64,000 nt of DNA from positions 186,001-250,000 of the forward strand of contig VWND01000031.1 of the NCBI GenBank assembly GCA_009599575.1, read 5' to 3'. Numbering within the stretch: position 1 is the stretch's first letter; each line of letters starts with the position of its first letter. Positions 32,503 to 46,254 of this stretch are shown piece by piece. This stretch comes from Blumeriella jaapii (lineage: Eukaryota > Ascomycota > Leotiomycetes > Helotiales > Drepanopezizaceae). The notes under the pieces were generated by a model that saw only the letters and a list, made by a program, of their open reading frames with translations, searched no databases and was not told the DNA's origin. The position numbers and the translations under genes are program-made.

Positions 32503-35500
32503 TCAGAAGGTTGAAGGTTGAAGATTGATGGTTGATGGTTGATGGTGGACGATACTTGAATTCAACCCCACTTTCCGCGCTGCCAAGTGTCGGGCTTCCG
32601 CGCCGCCATCTTCTCCGCGTTCCGCTCACCCTCCGCCCCCAAGGAAGGGATTCCACCCCGCCTCTCCGCCCCCACCCATCATACGGTACTGCACTTCTAC
32701 TGTTCATATAACCACGCCCCGAATTCATCGACCCACTCACGCTAGCCAACAGCATCCAACCTTCTACAGCATTGCATTTCCGTCACGTCGGACTCCTCCA
32801 CATGCATACGGATCTACCCAGCGACCCTACATCGACAGTACATACATGCTGTATCTATGTAGTACAGTATCTCCTGGATCTGCATCTCCGTCCCCTGGAT
32901 CGGCTCGGAGGACGGGGATCTACTAAATACCCGTCCCTAAGGTGCGTGGAACGGGACGAGCCCTCTCCGGGCCGACTTGTGATACCAATCACATATTCAC
33001 TCTGTACCTTGACATGTAATCTTCCGAATTATATACAACCTACCCGTGAGTCTCTCGCGCAGTTGCTGGGGTCCTAGGGAAAAGAATGTCTCTAATACTG
33101 TCTCAGATGTATCGGTATATATTCGATATGGTTCGGTAGCTGTCAACCCCGTGCAGCGAGTGTATGGATGTTTTCTTTTACAGGATCAAAGCGTATTCGC
33201 ACTTCGAGCCAGATCGGGAGCTGGGTAGCTCGCTACCCAGGCAGCTTTGCCGAAGATCAGGATCTTCGCCTTGCAAGCAAGCAAGAAGCATTCGCAAACA
33301 TGCTACAGTACAGTACAGTGCTGTTATACTGGACATGCATCCATCCATACAGTCCATGACATCTTCCCCACGGAAACAACCCGACGGCCCTGGCCTACCT
33401 CACCCTCCGCATACATCAAACCAAAAAAAGAAAACGTGGGATATACGCGCCTCATCATCATCATCATCACTGGATTTCCATGTTTTCGAACCAACCACAA
33501 ACACACACACAACACCCCTCGCCCATTCTATCCCATCCTACCTTTCGCCTCTTTCACGTTTGCTTTTCCATCCCATCCTCATCACATTTCATGACACGTT
33601 CTCCTTCCATTCCATCCTTCCTCCCTTCCCTGTTCCTGGCCTGGATAATGTCCGAGCAAGCCATGGTGGTCTGATTTCACCTCTTCTCGTCTCGTCGTAT
33701 GTCACTGCGTAACTCATTTGCCATGTATCATACGATTCCGAGATTGACATGGCGTAGTGAGGCTGGTACCTGTACCTCGTCACGGGGTCCCTTTTTCGTT
33801 TGTTTTCTTTTCTTTTGCAGATTGAAGGTACCAACCAAGCTACACTCACCACTACATCTGCGTCCATCTACCACTAGAAGTACCCCACTCGCCACGTGCC
33901 GCAGTTGAGCTTTTTGCCCTTTGGACTTTTCGTCGTTGGTCGGTATGTTGTTCAACGCTTACTACTTATTGCCGCTTTGCTCCAAAGCAAAGATAGAAAG
34001 AAAGCGAGAGAGAGAGAGGGAAAAGCGGGGGGCGAAACATCGAAGCCAGCCAGTCTGGTTTTATTTCATCTCTTCCTACCGTAACTACTTTATTTCCTTA
34101 TATATAGGTAGGCAACTACAAACGTTTACGTGGATCTAGATCTATTCCATGTACAACGACATCCATCCACCTTCTCCTTGTCGCTTTTTCGAATTCGCGG
34201 GCGTGCTGGTCCCAAGGGGGAGGCCGGAGGCAGGAGGGAGCATGCTTGTCCAAACCCGTGTACATGTTGACATCTACAGCACATCGTACTACCATCCCCA
34301 TCCCCATCCATCTTCTTCTATTAACTCACATCCGTCCATCCGTCAATCCATATCGTCCATTGTCATTCCATCTCTAGCATCCCGTCCACAAAACCCCACC
34401 CCGTATATCCCCATCCCCATTCCCATCCCCATCCCCATCCAACAGCACCGTACATGCATACTTCCACACACACACACACACACACACACCACGTTCCGAC
34501 TGTATGTACATACATACTATACTACACATTCCATGGCACCATCCTCCAAACGCAACAAGTACAAGTACAAGTACAAGTACAAGTACAAGTACAAGTACAA
34601 GTACAAGTACAAGTACAAGTCTAGCTAGAGTCTAGCTACGCTACAGACCACCATCACCACCCTTCTTACCCCCCCTTCCCTTCCCTTTCCTTCTTTCCCT
34701 CCATCCTCGCCTTCGATACAACCAATTCATGATGTCTGTTGCTTACCTACCTCTGCTTAGTTGCTTCTCTACACTAGACATAAATCATCACACCACTGTC
34801 GATAAATGACCACTTCCCACGTACGCACAGTGAGTAGCTCAGGGCTGAAACCCGAAGAATGGTGTGATGTGGTGCCATCACAATCCACAGAACCTGGAGG
34901 GAGTATCACATAACGCCCAAGTAGACGACTTCTTCCACTGGCAAAACAAACGAACAAACGGACAAACGAACGGGCGGTGGGCCGGGTGGGTATTGAAAGA
35001 ACATAATTTCCATTCCTCTCTCTTTCTGTCCGTCTCTTCCTAACCTACAATTACTTGATAAAAAGTACACACCAATACACATACACAATTCCCGTTCCCT
35101 GCACTCCACTTCTTTGCAGAAGATTTCCTCTCGAGGGAAAATAATAAGTCTAAGATGGGTATATGACTAACATCTGTCCCTTTCTCCGCCATCGGAAAAA
35201 AAAAGGCAATAAAATAAAATTAAGGAAAACAAACAACACCCCGCAGAACAAGCTTATTCCTTGTCAACGACAGAAAAACTTTTCTTGCCTTCCTTCCTTC
35301 CTTCCACAAATTCCATTAGAGTACTAATAATAGTAAGACAAAGAGCCGATCAGGAACCAGCCTCATCGAGGCGGCGAAAAAAAATCCCGTCGGTCGGTTG
35401 GCAGACACAGAGAGAGGCCCGAAAGCAAACCGACCGACCAATTGACCGGGAAAGATTACATCCAAACACACCAAGGAAGCAAGAAGCAAGCGCATCCACA

Positions 35501-36468
35501 AAAGCAACAACAAGATGCTAGCAAAAAAAAAAAGAGAATAATGAGAACAAGGAATCTCCCTTCCCCATATTCTTCTAATGCATGGACGATCCTATCCTGT
35601 ACAAACACATCTTTTTTCCTCTCTCCCCGCGAGGCGGCGCCCGCGAGAGCTAACACACCTCGCGATCCCCCCCTTCCTATCTGAAACAGTCTGCAGGAGA
35701 GGGGGACGAAAAAAACGAAAGTCCCGTCTATATGTGCGAGAAAAAGCAAATTTTAGTTATCCCCGATTCCCCTAACTTTTTTGCACTCCCGAGAGATGAT
35801 ACCATTTTGTATAGCCGAATTAAAAGACAAGAACGATGAGATGTGGTGATACAAGGAAGCAAGCGCTGTTACCAAACTCCCGAAAGAGCGAGAGAACAAT
35901 AGGAAATAAAAGACCACAAAGCGACGATGAGAACGCTGCAAATGCTCCCAAATTAGTGGGATCCGTAATCGGAAATGCATTTGCGACACCGAGTGCCTTG
36001 TTGTGTACGCCGGGAGGTAGGCATGCTCGCCATGTTTCCGGCGCTGACAAGTCTAGGCTGTAGGTCGAGACTCGCTGAAGGGAAAGGAGCTGCGGCGCAA
36101 AACTTTCCGTGGTTCAATTGTGGCGAGAGCTGGCCCAGTCGCTCAGGGGCGAGTTGCTGGATCGGCGAGAACGCAGATGCGGAGTTGGAATGAGAATCGT
36201 CGCAATCATAGGTATGTTGGTGGTGTACAGAGGCGGAGGGTGGCCGTAGTGTCTAAAGCAGGTGTGTATTACAAAGTCGTTCAGGCCAAGATGTAACGGT
36301 TGAGAATGGTAACAGAGGTGAAGTGGGCACGAGATAACAAGGCGCGAGCGTCGTACGCAAGGGCCTGTTGCGTTGGCGACGAGTTGCAAATCTTTCGGCC
36401 TTGTTGGAAGATTGGATCTCGTAGAGTTCCCGCTCGCACGAGTCGACTGGGTTGATGACAGCAGCTTA
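32503..36468. other. 4-kb intergenic stretch rich in simple repeats
   Basis: It holds GTAC-type words (32836-32872, 33303-33320), ATCATC and CA repeats (33450s, 34470-34488), CCATCC runs (34288-34440), GAGA stretches (34000s) and the ACAAGT array. Open frames are short and reflect these repeats. No gene is supported. Confidence 0.5.
34555..34620 (+). repeat. (ACAAGT)n hexanucleotide microsatellite, 11 copies
   Basis: A pure repeat giving a Lys-Tyr dipeptide run in a short frame beginning MAPSSKRNKYKY (34531-34628). I regard this frame as an artefact of repeat length being a multiple of three. It also carries GTAC in every unit, like the dispersed palindromic words elsewhere. Confidence 0.9.
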
Positions 36469-36926
36469 TTATCTAGGCTTCGGGGGAGGAGGCTTCGGAA
36501 CGCCAGTCGTGTCATAGGCACCTCGTCCCATGTTGTAGGCGGGTACGTCTGTGGCAATCGTCATGGTGTGTGTGTGGTTGCAGCTGTTAAGTAGCATGTC
36601 AGTCGTGTTCTGTAGGTATAGATATATACATGTACACCTGGCACGTCCCACACCATGCCGCCATTCAGTCGAGGGCACTGAAGCGTGGCATTATGCAGGA
36701 AGTTTTGGCGACTGGGTGCCTGACTCACTCTGTTGTTGATACGTAGTATTCGATGGCTCCTGAGTAGGAGGACGGCGATGTGGTGTTGTGAAAGACCGAG
36801 GATGTTGCGACTGGGCAAGTGTATGATAACCACGAATGTTCTTCTTGGACGCGTCGCAGGTCCTGGAGGATCACAGGGAAAGCTTTTCGTGGAGAGATGA
36901 TGGACAGACAAGCAGGCCAACGTGGT
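36469..36926 (-). CDS. C-terminal exons of an unidentified minus-strand gene (tentative)
   Basis: A last exon (36583-36469) reads CNHTHTMTIATDVPAYNM, then GRGAYDTTGVPKPPPPKPR and TAA. It can be joined in phase 2 over a 145-nt intron (GTGAGT...TAACAG, 36728-36584) to an upstream frame containing QEEHSWLSYTCPVATSSVF and SSYSGAIEYYVSTT. That frame is open back to a TAA at 36929-36931 with no ATG, so at least one more 5' exon is needed; I could not place it. The Tyr/Pro-rich tail looks natural but matches no family I know. Confidence 0.3.
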
Positions 36927-39900
36927 GGTTATTAAGGCAATCCGTTTTAGGTTTTGCAGCTCTGACAATCCCAGACCCTGCGACAAAGTCTGTGACGGGG
37001 CGATTTGGCTGGGCGGGAGCTGTGACCTCTAATCCTGGGGGAGGTGCGTAGCCGAGACGCAGAGGGATCTTGCGTGAACTGCTTCTGGCTGGTGTTCGGA
37101 TGTTCCGCGGCTGAATGCAATATAATGCAATCGAGCTCGGGATCGTGCAGACGGGGTGGTGGTGGTGGTGGAGGTCGTGGTCGTGATAGTGGTCCTGGTG
37201 AGTCGTCTTCTCTGGATGTTTCTTTCTTTCTTTCTTTCCTTCTTTCTTTCTTTTCGGCGTCGATGCGGGAGCCAGACGGGAGATGAGATGAGACGAGACG
37301 GACAAGGGAGGTATGTATTGTAAGGTACCTAGGTAGGCAGGCAAGCCAGCTAGGGATCGAGCCTGATATCGAGGAGGAACGAGTGCAAGGAGGGCGAGCA
37401 GGGCGAAGAGAGAGCCGGAGTGCCGAACGATGGCGATGTGATGCGATGGGTTGCGATAGGTTGCGATCCGGTGCCGGTCGAGGACGAAGCGGATGAAGAA
37501 GAAGCAGAAGAAGAAGCCGCGGAAGCAATGGCCGAGTGAAGGGGGGCTTGGGCTTGTCTTATATGAGCGTTGATTGCATGCCAGGGAGCAAGTAAGTAAG
37601 TACTTACTTAGCTCGCAGCAAGATGTTTGACGGGCCGGGGTGAACCAAGACCAGCGACCAGCGACCGGAGACCCGCGACACGCTAAGGAAAAGCTGGGAC
37701 GGAAAGCCGAGTGGAAGCAAGACGGAACAAACGAGAGAAGGAATAGGAAAGTTGAAAGGAAGTTGGTGGTGTAGTTGTTGTTGTTGCTGAGGTTGATGAT
37801 AATGTTGTTGAAGGGGAGGGAAGGGAAGGGAAGGGAAGAAAAAGGGACGGGCGGGACGGACAGACAGACAGGGGAGCGCGTGTGGCAGAGGCGTCTTTTA
37901 CGACGTGTATTTTACCGTGTGCCTTAGAGGTGCTTTACGGGCCTTACCGTGTCTTTTACCGTTTGCTTTCTAGGGGCTTGACCGTGTAATTTGCCGTGTG
38001 CTGTGCTGGGGGATTTACCGTGTACTGTACCGTGTTTACCGTGCACTTCACCGTATTTAGCGTGTGTTTTACCGTGCACGATACCGTCACCTTACCGCCC
38101 CCTTACCGTCACCTTACGAGCCACGGCCACACCCACGCTCGACGGTAAATTCGTAATCTTGCGGGTCCCGCACATTACCCGGCCGGCTTGTTTTACAGTC
38201 TCTCCACGGTACCAGCGACCTGGGGTCCAGCACGCTATGAACGAACATTCAGCACTCGCCGTTTTCCTCTCGTTTTCCCCCCTTCGTCGACGATCCATCG
38301 CATTGCGGAAAAGGGGCCAAGGGGTGGAGACACGCTCGCGGTTTCAACTTTCCCACGGCATGGGCAAACGACCCGGAGAACTGGGGACGAACGCCCGTGG
38401 CATCGAGGACTACTTTTTAGTCAGGGGAAACGAAACGCAAGGGCAGGGGCAAAACCCGCTGCTTCATCCTTACCACGACCACGACCACCACCATGACCAC
38501 GACCACGACCTCTTCCTCCTCCTCCTCCTCCTCCTCCACCACCGCGGCCGGTGTTCACATCGCGGTGCTTGCGCTTGCGTTGGCCCTTCCAACCATCCCG
38601 CCGGAGCCAACTCCCCTCACGGCAGAGAGCGCGAGCGCGAGCGAGAACGAGAGCGAGAGCGAGAAGAGTACGCGCCCTTCAGCACGGTCGACGGCGAAGG
38701 TTACATTTGTGGCATCAGTGCGCGCGCGCTGCGTTGCATTACCGATGTTAGATCTGCGCATGCCATTGTATCAGCCGTTCGAGAACGTTTCTGTCGGTGC
38801 TCAATGCCTGGCTGGGCAAGACAAAAAAGATGGACAGTCATCAGTCTCGGGAAAGGGGCAAAGAGAAGAAAAACGCAAAGAAAAACGAAACTCACGCAGA
38901 AAGGGTCCTGGTCCACCGAGCCAGATGATCCTTTTCTCTTCTTTTTTTTTGGCTCCATCGAATGGAACCTTCGTCCCTTTCGACCTGGTGGGATTAAGCA
39001 ATCCAAGTCAAGCGCACACCCCTTCGGTCTGAATGTCTCCGCCGCGAGACTCTTGTATCGTGGACGAAGGCGGCCATCCTTTTGTGACAGTCTCTTCTCT
39101 CTGCGCAACGCCCGCATCCTGATCCTGAACCTGAACCTGAGCAGAAGCCGTGTTCCTAATCCACATATCCCGAGCATGGGTTCTTGCTTGCCGGACCACG
39201 ACGCTGGGCCGCTCTTCAGCCCAGCCCAGCCCAGCCAGCCCAGCCCAACGGCCCCAACCCCAGCTCACCTCGAGCTTCACGCAACACAGGTCTTCGGAGT
39301 GGAAGTTACCCAACCCAGCAGCCCGACCCCCCAGGCTTTCACTACTGCGAGGTACGACTTGCATAGCGCCCGCTCGCCCTGACTACCACTCGCCACCCGG
39401 CGAGCGTCGACGGCCTGACCATGCGGCGATGCCGCCGGCTTCTCTTCCTAGCGTCGGAGCCGTGGAGGACGGACGGCGTCGAAGCCCTGGCGTGTCCTGG
39501 AAGACAGGGGGAGATCCCCAGCCAGCGTCCACGCCGACGGCGACGTACACATAGAGCCAGCGGCAAGCCAGGCCGGGGCGGCAGGGGCCACTACCGCGAA
39601 GCTGGGTCTCGGGCTTCGATTTCCTTGGACGGCTCGTCTTGCAATCGCGCATGCATGCTAGGGACTGCTTAGTACTGTACAGAATGTACAGAATGTACAG
39701 TACACACACAGCACAGTGTGAATGTATGTAGGTACCCTCCGCCCTTTGCTCACTAGACGAGAAAGGAACCCACTCTGGAAGCGCGGTTCTTCCCGTTTGA
39801 CCCACGGTCCCACACGAGGGCATCGCAGGCTCAGCACGGTAACTGTAATTACTGTACTACTACTGTACTGTACTGTACTTACGGACCTGTGGAAAGGATG

Positions 39901-42900
39901 TGAAACGAGCGGGCTGTGGCTTAGAGGCAAACTCTAGACAACCTCGAAACAGAAGACAGAAGTGAGCTGTCTAATCCAAAGCCGGCCCGTTGCGAGGCGC
40001 CGTGACTCGGGCACAGCCGTCCGTCACAGCAATTCGCTCTGACCACGACCATGCGTTCTGCTGCTGGAAGCGGAACAATTGCATTCGATGCATCATCTGA
40101 CTGGGACGCATTCTCTGACGAGCAGCCGAGTGTCGTCCACCATAACCTGTGTAGACCTCTAACCTTGACCTCATGGCAAAGGATAAGTCACAAATCGTTC
40201 AAACAAGGGAATATTTGCCTCGCTGCCTCCATTCAAACTCGGTATCAGATGCGATCAAATCCGCCGAGAAACAGAACGAAATCGAAAGAGGGAGGCTTCC
40301 CGGCGTTGCCGTGTGTCACGAACTCACGACCCAAGCCAGCCGTTTCTCAGCCACGACTCACAGTTCCAACCAGTCTAATTAAAGATCGTACAGATCAACA
40401 GCCATCCCAATCTTGCGTCGCGGCAGCCCGGCAAAGAAGAAAAAGCGTGTCTTACCGATCATGGCGAGAGTGGCGCTGCTTTGAGGTTTCTTCGTCTGCT
40501 TCGCTCCCAAGTTTCTCATCATCTCAACCTCTGCGGAGTCCAGACAGGGAAGCAACATGGCACGGCACAAGAAGACGCTTCGAAAATCCCACAATCCCAT
40601 CCACTTGGTTATGGCTGATCAAACTTCCCAGTGGGCTGGTTCTGGAACGGTGCCCTGCTCTGCTCTGGCCGGCTGCGCCGTTCAGAACCGTTCCATCACT
40701 GAGCCGAAAGAATCCGTATCTGATTTAACACAACGGGATCTAGACTCTGCATGATTGTTAGAAGTGACAGCGCATACATTCTACATTATCGGCACAGACC
40801 CGGTTCCGTCTCTGGGGGCGTGAGACATCTCAAAGCTAGTTGAAGCATCCGACGAACATCTGTGCTGGTTTTGGTCCTGGCTCACCATGATTAACAAAGC
40901 CGAGAATTTCCTGGAATTATTTTTGGGAACATATTCCACTTTCATCCGTGGTACCGCATAGCAGCACTTCACGATACGGACGAACGCAGGGCAAGCTGAA
41001 CTTCGGGCGACTGTGCGCGCCCGAGGAAGCTAAGGAAGATTCCATCGGGTCTTACAAGCATCGTACAAAACACTCAAGGCAACAACCCGTTCGTGCACTT
41101 AGGCACAAGTGACAACGATCTCCCAAAATACACATCACCCATTGCACGGCCACCCAGGAGCGTCCATGCTTTGCTTCCGCTGGGATGAATGTAACTCTCC
41201 CGAGTCAGCTAGGCGGACCGGCTTAAAGGGGTGCTCACTTTGTTGGTATCAATACTCATTACTTTACGTTTGTTGGGTACGTACGCTGGAGGCCGATCAT
41301 ACTTCGGATCTTGTCATTTTGTTTTGCCTCCAATTTTTTGATGCATCGCATCTGAGCTGCAATGACCAAATCCAGATTGACAATCAAACTTCCGGTCGGC
41401 AGGCCCCCTGGGGAGGTCTCTCATGCGGATAGCCGTGGATCCATGAACCGGCTCGGGAGCCTGCGGGCTTCTCTTCTTCTTCTTCTTCCGTGTCACCGGC
41501 CTCATGCTGCGCAACACCATCACGAGAAACCGAAGTTTGCGGCAGCAGCTACGAAAGGAAGTGACGTAGATTGTCTCTACTCGGGCAAAGTGGGCTCTGA
41601 CTGTCCGTGTCCTGAGTTCTCAAACGGAAAATTGCCATTTCCATGAGATCATGTCTCAAAGTCTAAGAAACCATCCTCGTTACCAAAACCAGGTACATAC
41701 CGGATCGGGTTACAGCCGGAACGGACAGTTCCGCACGTCATCATCTATTGGCCGTTGATAACGTGGCCCAGGTTCTGTCCTGTGGTTCGTACAGAGATTC
41801 TAATATGTGATAGAGGGACACGGCCTAAGGATACAAAGAGGTCTCCCGATGGACAGAGTCTTATAGTGTTAAGTGACTCGACCCTGCTGGCCGTCTCTAG
41901 ACCGAGATCAACATCAAATCAACCGCATGTTTGCCTAGTGTCGGGAACATGCAATCAGAAAATTCTGTCGTCGTATTGAAGCTACTTTCTTCGTACGGGT
42001 ACATGGCGAGGCATTCAATTAACCTGGCGGAAGAGGCAAAGAAACTTTCCACCCAACAAAATTTGATGGGATCTCCTCGCGCTTTCAAGCGTTAGCTGCT
42101 ATTTGGGGACTATATGTACTTTACCGCACGCTGATTAGAGTTAGGTTTTCCGCTGGCAGGGGGGCAGCACGTTTTGACTTACGGCTTCTTATTTTCCTCC
42201 CTGCTCCACATGGGCCACGCAGGGATCTCTTACGGAGTGGACACTGCTCCCCAGGTTTCCCTCCCTCTACCCTACTGGGGAACCCATGACATGTCGGGTA
42301 TTGGGTTTTCTTCCTCTTCTTTTCTCGGTTCTTCCAGGGCCCGGACGCGTCGTCTCTCTGGTTCGTCCCGTCTTTGTTCAGCTCTCGTACTGATAATCCA
42401 CTTCCTCGTCAGGGCCATCGGACATACTGTTGAAATTATCCAGAAAAATTCTGCAAAGGGAAATCAAAAGGATCGCTGATTGGTGTATCGGTTAGCATTC
42501 GAACTATTGCTTTGCGATGCTATAGAAAGCAACAGCGCACGACGTCAGCGTTTGGTCTGCTTTTCGAGCCTTTCCTGAACCTAGTTCTAGTGGCATTCGT
42601 AGCGGGAATCCCTGTTGTTGGTTTTCGGTTAGTATTTATCTGGCCTGAAGGGGACTTCTTCCCTATCTCGACCTCGTCTTAAAACTTACCTTTCCAAGCA
42701 AGACAGGATTGCCTACAATGCAGAAAATTAGAGAAGCATTCTGAATCAAAGACGAAGAAGAAGAAAACGACATGCTCAGGCCTTCAAACGTATCGAGTCA
42801 GCGTCGCAATACGTGCACCGACGCACGACCGCAGGTCCGAGAGCTAGATCAGAGCAGAGCACGGAAGATCAGATTTAAGAGTTTTGCATGTGGAGGCCAG

Positions 42901-44789
42901 GACCCCAAAGTAACGCGTCTGAATTGGATTTTTTTCCAGCTCTCACGAGTCTTGGTTCGTGGGAAACTTTCGACGTCGGGACACGCTGTGTTTCGGCAGG
43001 GAGGTTCTGGAAGGATGCAAGGAAGGAGGCTTTTTCTTCTTCTTCTGTTGGGAATTGGGGATCGAGAGAAGGTTGAGTCAGGATACGGGGTAAGTGTGGG
43101 TAAGTGTGGGTAAGTGTGCCACCTTTTTTTCTTCTGCATGCCAAGTCGCCTTGTTTGGTTTGATGGTTGAGGAGTGCCAGTAGCCGGGGAGGGTGAGTAG
43201 GTGTGGATGTGGATGTGGGGTATAGGAGGGAGGGGGCCCTTTACACTTCTCGTTTGTGCTTCAAGTTTCTCTTTCTCTCGCTCATACTTTCGCGCTTTCA
43301 TTCTCTTACTCACTTACGATCTCATGCTGTCTCTTTCCCCCTTTTCCTCGCACTCCCGACCTCTCTTGCAAGGCATCACCTCTCACCAAAGGCAGTGAGA
43401 ACAGGTCAAGCACTCCCTCTCAAGCCAAGCAAAGAAAACGTACCCCTCTCCACAAGGAAATATCGTGTACCAAAAACAAGCCCGCGGTTCTCGCGATTGT
43501 TTTGTCTGGAAACCACTGCGACGGGTCTTTTCTTTTTTTTCTCCTTCTTCCCTTTCCACCTCTCTTCATTGCATAGCGTAATCGTAAAATCGTTCGAAGG
43601 AAAGGCTCTTTTTCCTGGCTGAGGTTTCTGCGGAGGAGGGCGGCGTGATGGCTTCCTTCTTTTTCTTTTGCCCCGGAGTTTGGCTTGCTTTCTTTCGTTC
43701 TTGATCGTCTTCCTCATCAACGCTCAAAACGCTTGATATATTTGCCTCGGGCAACACAAAGCCGGGAGTCGGAAGTGCAGACTTGGTTTTTTGGGTTTCT
43801 TGTCTGGAGTTGGATTTTTACCTTGATGCTCTGCTCTGCGCTGCTCTGCTTGTTGCGCTGCCAGCCAGCTATAGCACGAGCCAAGAAAAGGGCAAGAGTG
43901 TGCGATATTGAGAGCAGCAAACAAACTCATGGGGCTAGAGATCCTCGGTCTTAACGAGACGGGCAGAAGACACGTAGGGGGGACATTGCCACGCTCCTAT
44001 TCCAATGGCTAGGCCCTTGTGCAGAGAAAAGCAAGGTGGTGAGGGGGAAGATAGGTGGGTGAACCTGCACTTGGCAGATTCTCAACATGGGAGGAGGAAG
44101 AGAAGAATCGGAGACCAAGAATCTAGTTTAAATTGTCGTGCGTGCTTGAAGAACATTTGCTTAGTGTTTTTCCCCAATAGAACCCATTTGCTCTTCCACT
44201 CTTGCCGGTCGTGCGTATTCCTCGTTCTTTTGTCCTCGCTTGCGTCTTTCTCCTTCAGTCTTTGCACGATGGAAGGACATTTCCAGAGCAAAAGCATTTG
44301 ATATGCCAGCGCGACTCTTCGGAAACGGGTCTTTCGTCTTTTCAGGGGAAGAGAGAAGAAGGACGAGGAGAAGGGGGTCTGGGCTTGGGTTTGGATCTGG
44401 GCGGAGGCTGCTGTGTGCAGTATGTAGATCGCATATGCGTACTTGTTTTGATTTCCCAAGCGGGATGAGCATGATGAACTTGGTTGGGGAAAGGGGATCT
44501 TCTGACCTTCTGACCCGGACTTTGTGCAATTCTTCTCAGATCCGCGGGATAGGCATGGAGATGATGCATACCGTAGGTATGAGGAGATGTGGTTCGATTC
44601 GAATGTGTGTTTGTTGGCTTTAGACGTACCGGTACGTGCTGCTCGTCTCTGATTTGCATCGCAAGCTGCCTGGATTATGAGTGAAAATCTTGGGCGTCTT
44701 TCGCAAGATTAGACGGAAGCCGAAGCGTTGTACTGCGCAGTCGCTAGAGCCCTAACGATTTTGTTTTTCTCGAGACACAGCTCTCTATC
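36927..44789. other. gene-poor 7.9-kb region with low-complexity frames
   Basis: It contains (CTTT)n-type runs (37215-37255), the ACCGTG array, CTC triplet runs (38510-38540), a GCGAGC/GAGAGC run (38633-38670), GTAC clusters at 39670-39715 and 39848-39880, and a GTAAGTGTGG triplication at 43089-43118. Long frames at 37991-39382 and 38493-39032 (plus) consist mainly of repeat-derived His-Asp, Leu, Arg-Glu and Ser/Thr runs and have no recognisable domain. No gene is supported. Confidence 0.45.
37895..38115 (+). repeat. array of about 15 ACCGTG-type motifs
   Basis: The words TTACCGTGT, TGACCGTGT, TTGCCGTGT, GTACCGTGT, TTACCGTGC, CACCGTAT and TTACCGTCA recur about every 10-20 bp over 220 bp. The spacing is irregular, so this is a motif cluster and not a strict tandem repeat. 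No gene begins with a clear ATG inside it. Confidence 0.7.
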
Positions 44790-45188
44790 TCATGTCGGTC
44801 TACCAGAGATGCGTGGACCGTAGACGCAACGGCAAATCGGGGAGGGGAGTAGGTAAGCACAGCAGGTCTGGAAAACCCGCGTAGGCGAATCCGACATGGT
44901 GATCGGGCGCGCAGTGCCAGCGATCCATCTTTTGTCGCTGGTGCTGTTTACGAGGGTGAGTGAAATGCTTCCTTCGCCTGGGAGCGCGAGTGGGTGAGCG
45001 AGTGATGGATGGTCATGAGCGTCCCGGCTCTTACAGTATTGTGTGTAGTTCTTGGTCTCAGACCAGATCGGGGGCATCCCTTCGACGCGTCCTCCGAGCT
45101 GGTCAGGGATAGGGTTCATGGAGTCTGGGTTGTGGGATGTGAGCTTCGCGTAGCATTGTAGTAGGAGAAAGAGGTAGACTGTTTGCAT
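44790..45188 (-). CDS. putative small secreted protein, 113 aa
   Basis: Two exons on the minus strand, 45188-45035 and 44977-44790, joined in phase 1 (GTAAGA...CCCAG, 57-nt intron). The first residues MQTVYLFLLLQCYA form a short signal-peptide-like segment. QLGGRVEGMPPIWSETKNYT and QYC then splice to EGSISLTLVNSTSDKRWIAG, TARPITMSDSPTRVFQTCC and a short Cys-containing tail. The order of a Ser/Thr-Leu-rich strand, a RWIAGT-type turn and a FQxCC-type ending resembles small secreted proteins seen in many Pezizomycotina, but I cannot give a family name. A further 3' exon after FQTC cannot be excluded. Confidence 0.5.
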   Translation of the reverse strand: MQTVYLFLLLQCYAKLTSHNPDSMNPIPDQLGGRVEGMPPIWSETKNYTQYCKSRDAHDHPSLAHPLALPGEGSISLTLVNSTSDKRWIAGTARPITMSDSPTRVFQTCCAYLLPSPICRCVYGPRISGRPT

Positions 45189-46254
45189 GTTGTTCGCGAG
45201 GCACGTGGCTCTTGGTTGTGGACGTGGAGCTCTTTCTTGCGTGCTTCGTGCTGGTTGGCATTTTGTATCCACGAGCCTTGGAGGGTTTTCTCGTCTTTGC
45301 AGGGTTGTCGATACTGAGGATTGTTTGGTTGGCGGGGAAGATGAATCGAAATGATGGCAAATGGAATGCAAAATATGGTAATTAGGTTTTTGTTATATTG
45401 ATATCAACGCCGGGGGGAGGGAACCTTGGTGGCATGGCTACTCGAAGGAGTGCCCGTGTATTACCTCCATCTGACAGGAACCAAGTGTTTGAATGATTCC
45501 CTCGATCGAAACCGCTGTGGATATCCGAACATTTGTAAACAGTATTACGTAGTGTCACCAAAAATCACAAGACAGCGCTGCCCCCCGGATTTGATATTGC
45601 GGCTTGTATGAAGTATTACAATGGGATGACCACGTTTGCCGAGATAACCGATATCTGGACTGATGGGGTTTCTTGAAAAAGGAGAAGGAAAAGCGTACAT
45701 GTGTAAGCCTCTCCGATACTGGTTGGTGCCGCCTTGCTTTTCACTTGGTGTGCTGGAGGAATATGCTCGTTTAGCAATGCTACAGTAGTACAGTACAGTA
45801 CTGTGTAAGACCTTCCACCACCAACGTGACGGATTTTCTTAATACATCAAAAACACATCCACTATAACATGTATACTGTATATGAAGTAACGATAGTAGT
45901 TTCGGAGATTTACGAACTATACTAAAATGATGTTGTTGACATCACGTGTTGGTGATAGAGTAAAACAAGTCTGAAATCGTTTGTTGAAATCTGTATGTTT
46001 TTCTACTAAGTGTGCGAGTGCAAAAATAAGGGACAGTGGTGCGTGCACATGCTAGTGCTCTATCACGAGGACCTACTGGGGTATTCCTACAGATGTGTCT
46101 CGAGGGAATTTAGTAGGTTCGCTTTTACGTGCTTTGCACCCGCCCTGAATTCATTTCTCATCCTCCTGAGAACCAATGGTTTACCTAGGTGAACAGCATG
46201 AAAAGTACTCTTCATGGCTAGTGTTACAAGACTGGATACGACTTGGGTTCGTCA
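45189..46254. other. intergenic, GTAC cluster at 45779-45802
   Basis: No gene is supported. TACAGTAGTACAGTACAGTA lies near its middle, and the flanks are AT-rich. Confidence 0.5.

Noticed and set aside
37991..39382. 463-codon plus-strand open frame, the longest in the window
   Set aside because: It has no ATG near its start, its sequence is dominated by repeat-derived His-Asp, Leu and Arg-Glu runs, an equally open frame overlaps it at 38493-39032, and no domain is visible. Stop-free runs of this size are plausible in this GC- and repeat-rich DNA.
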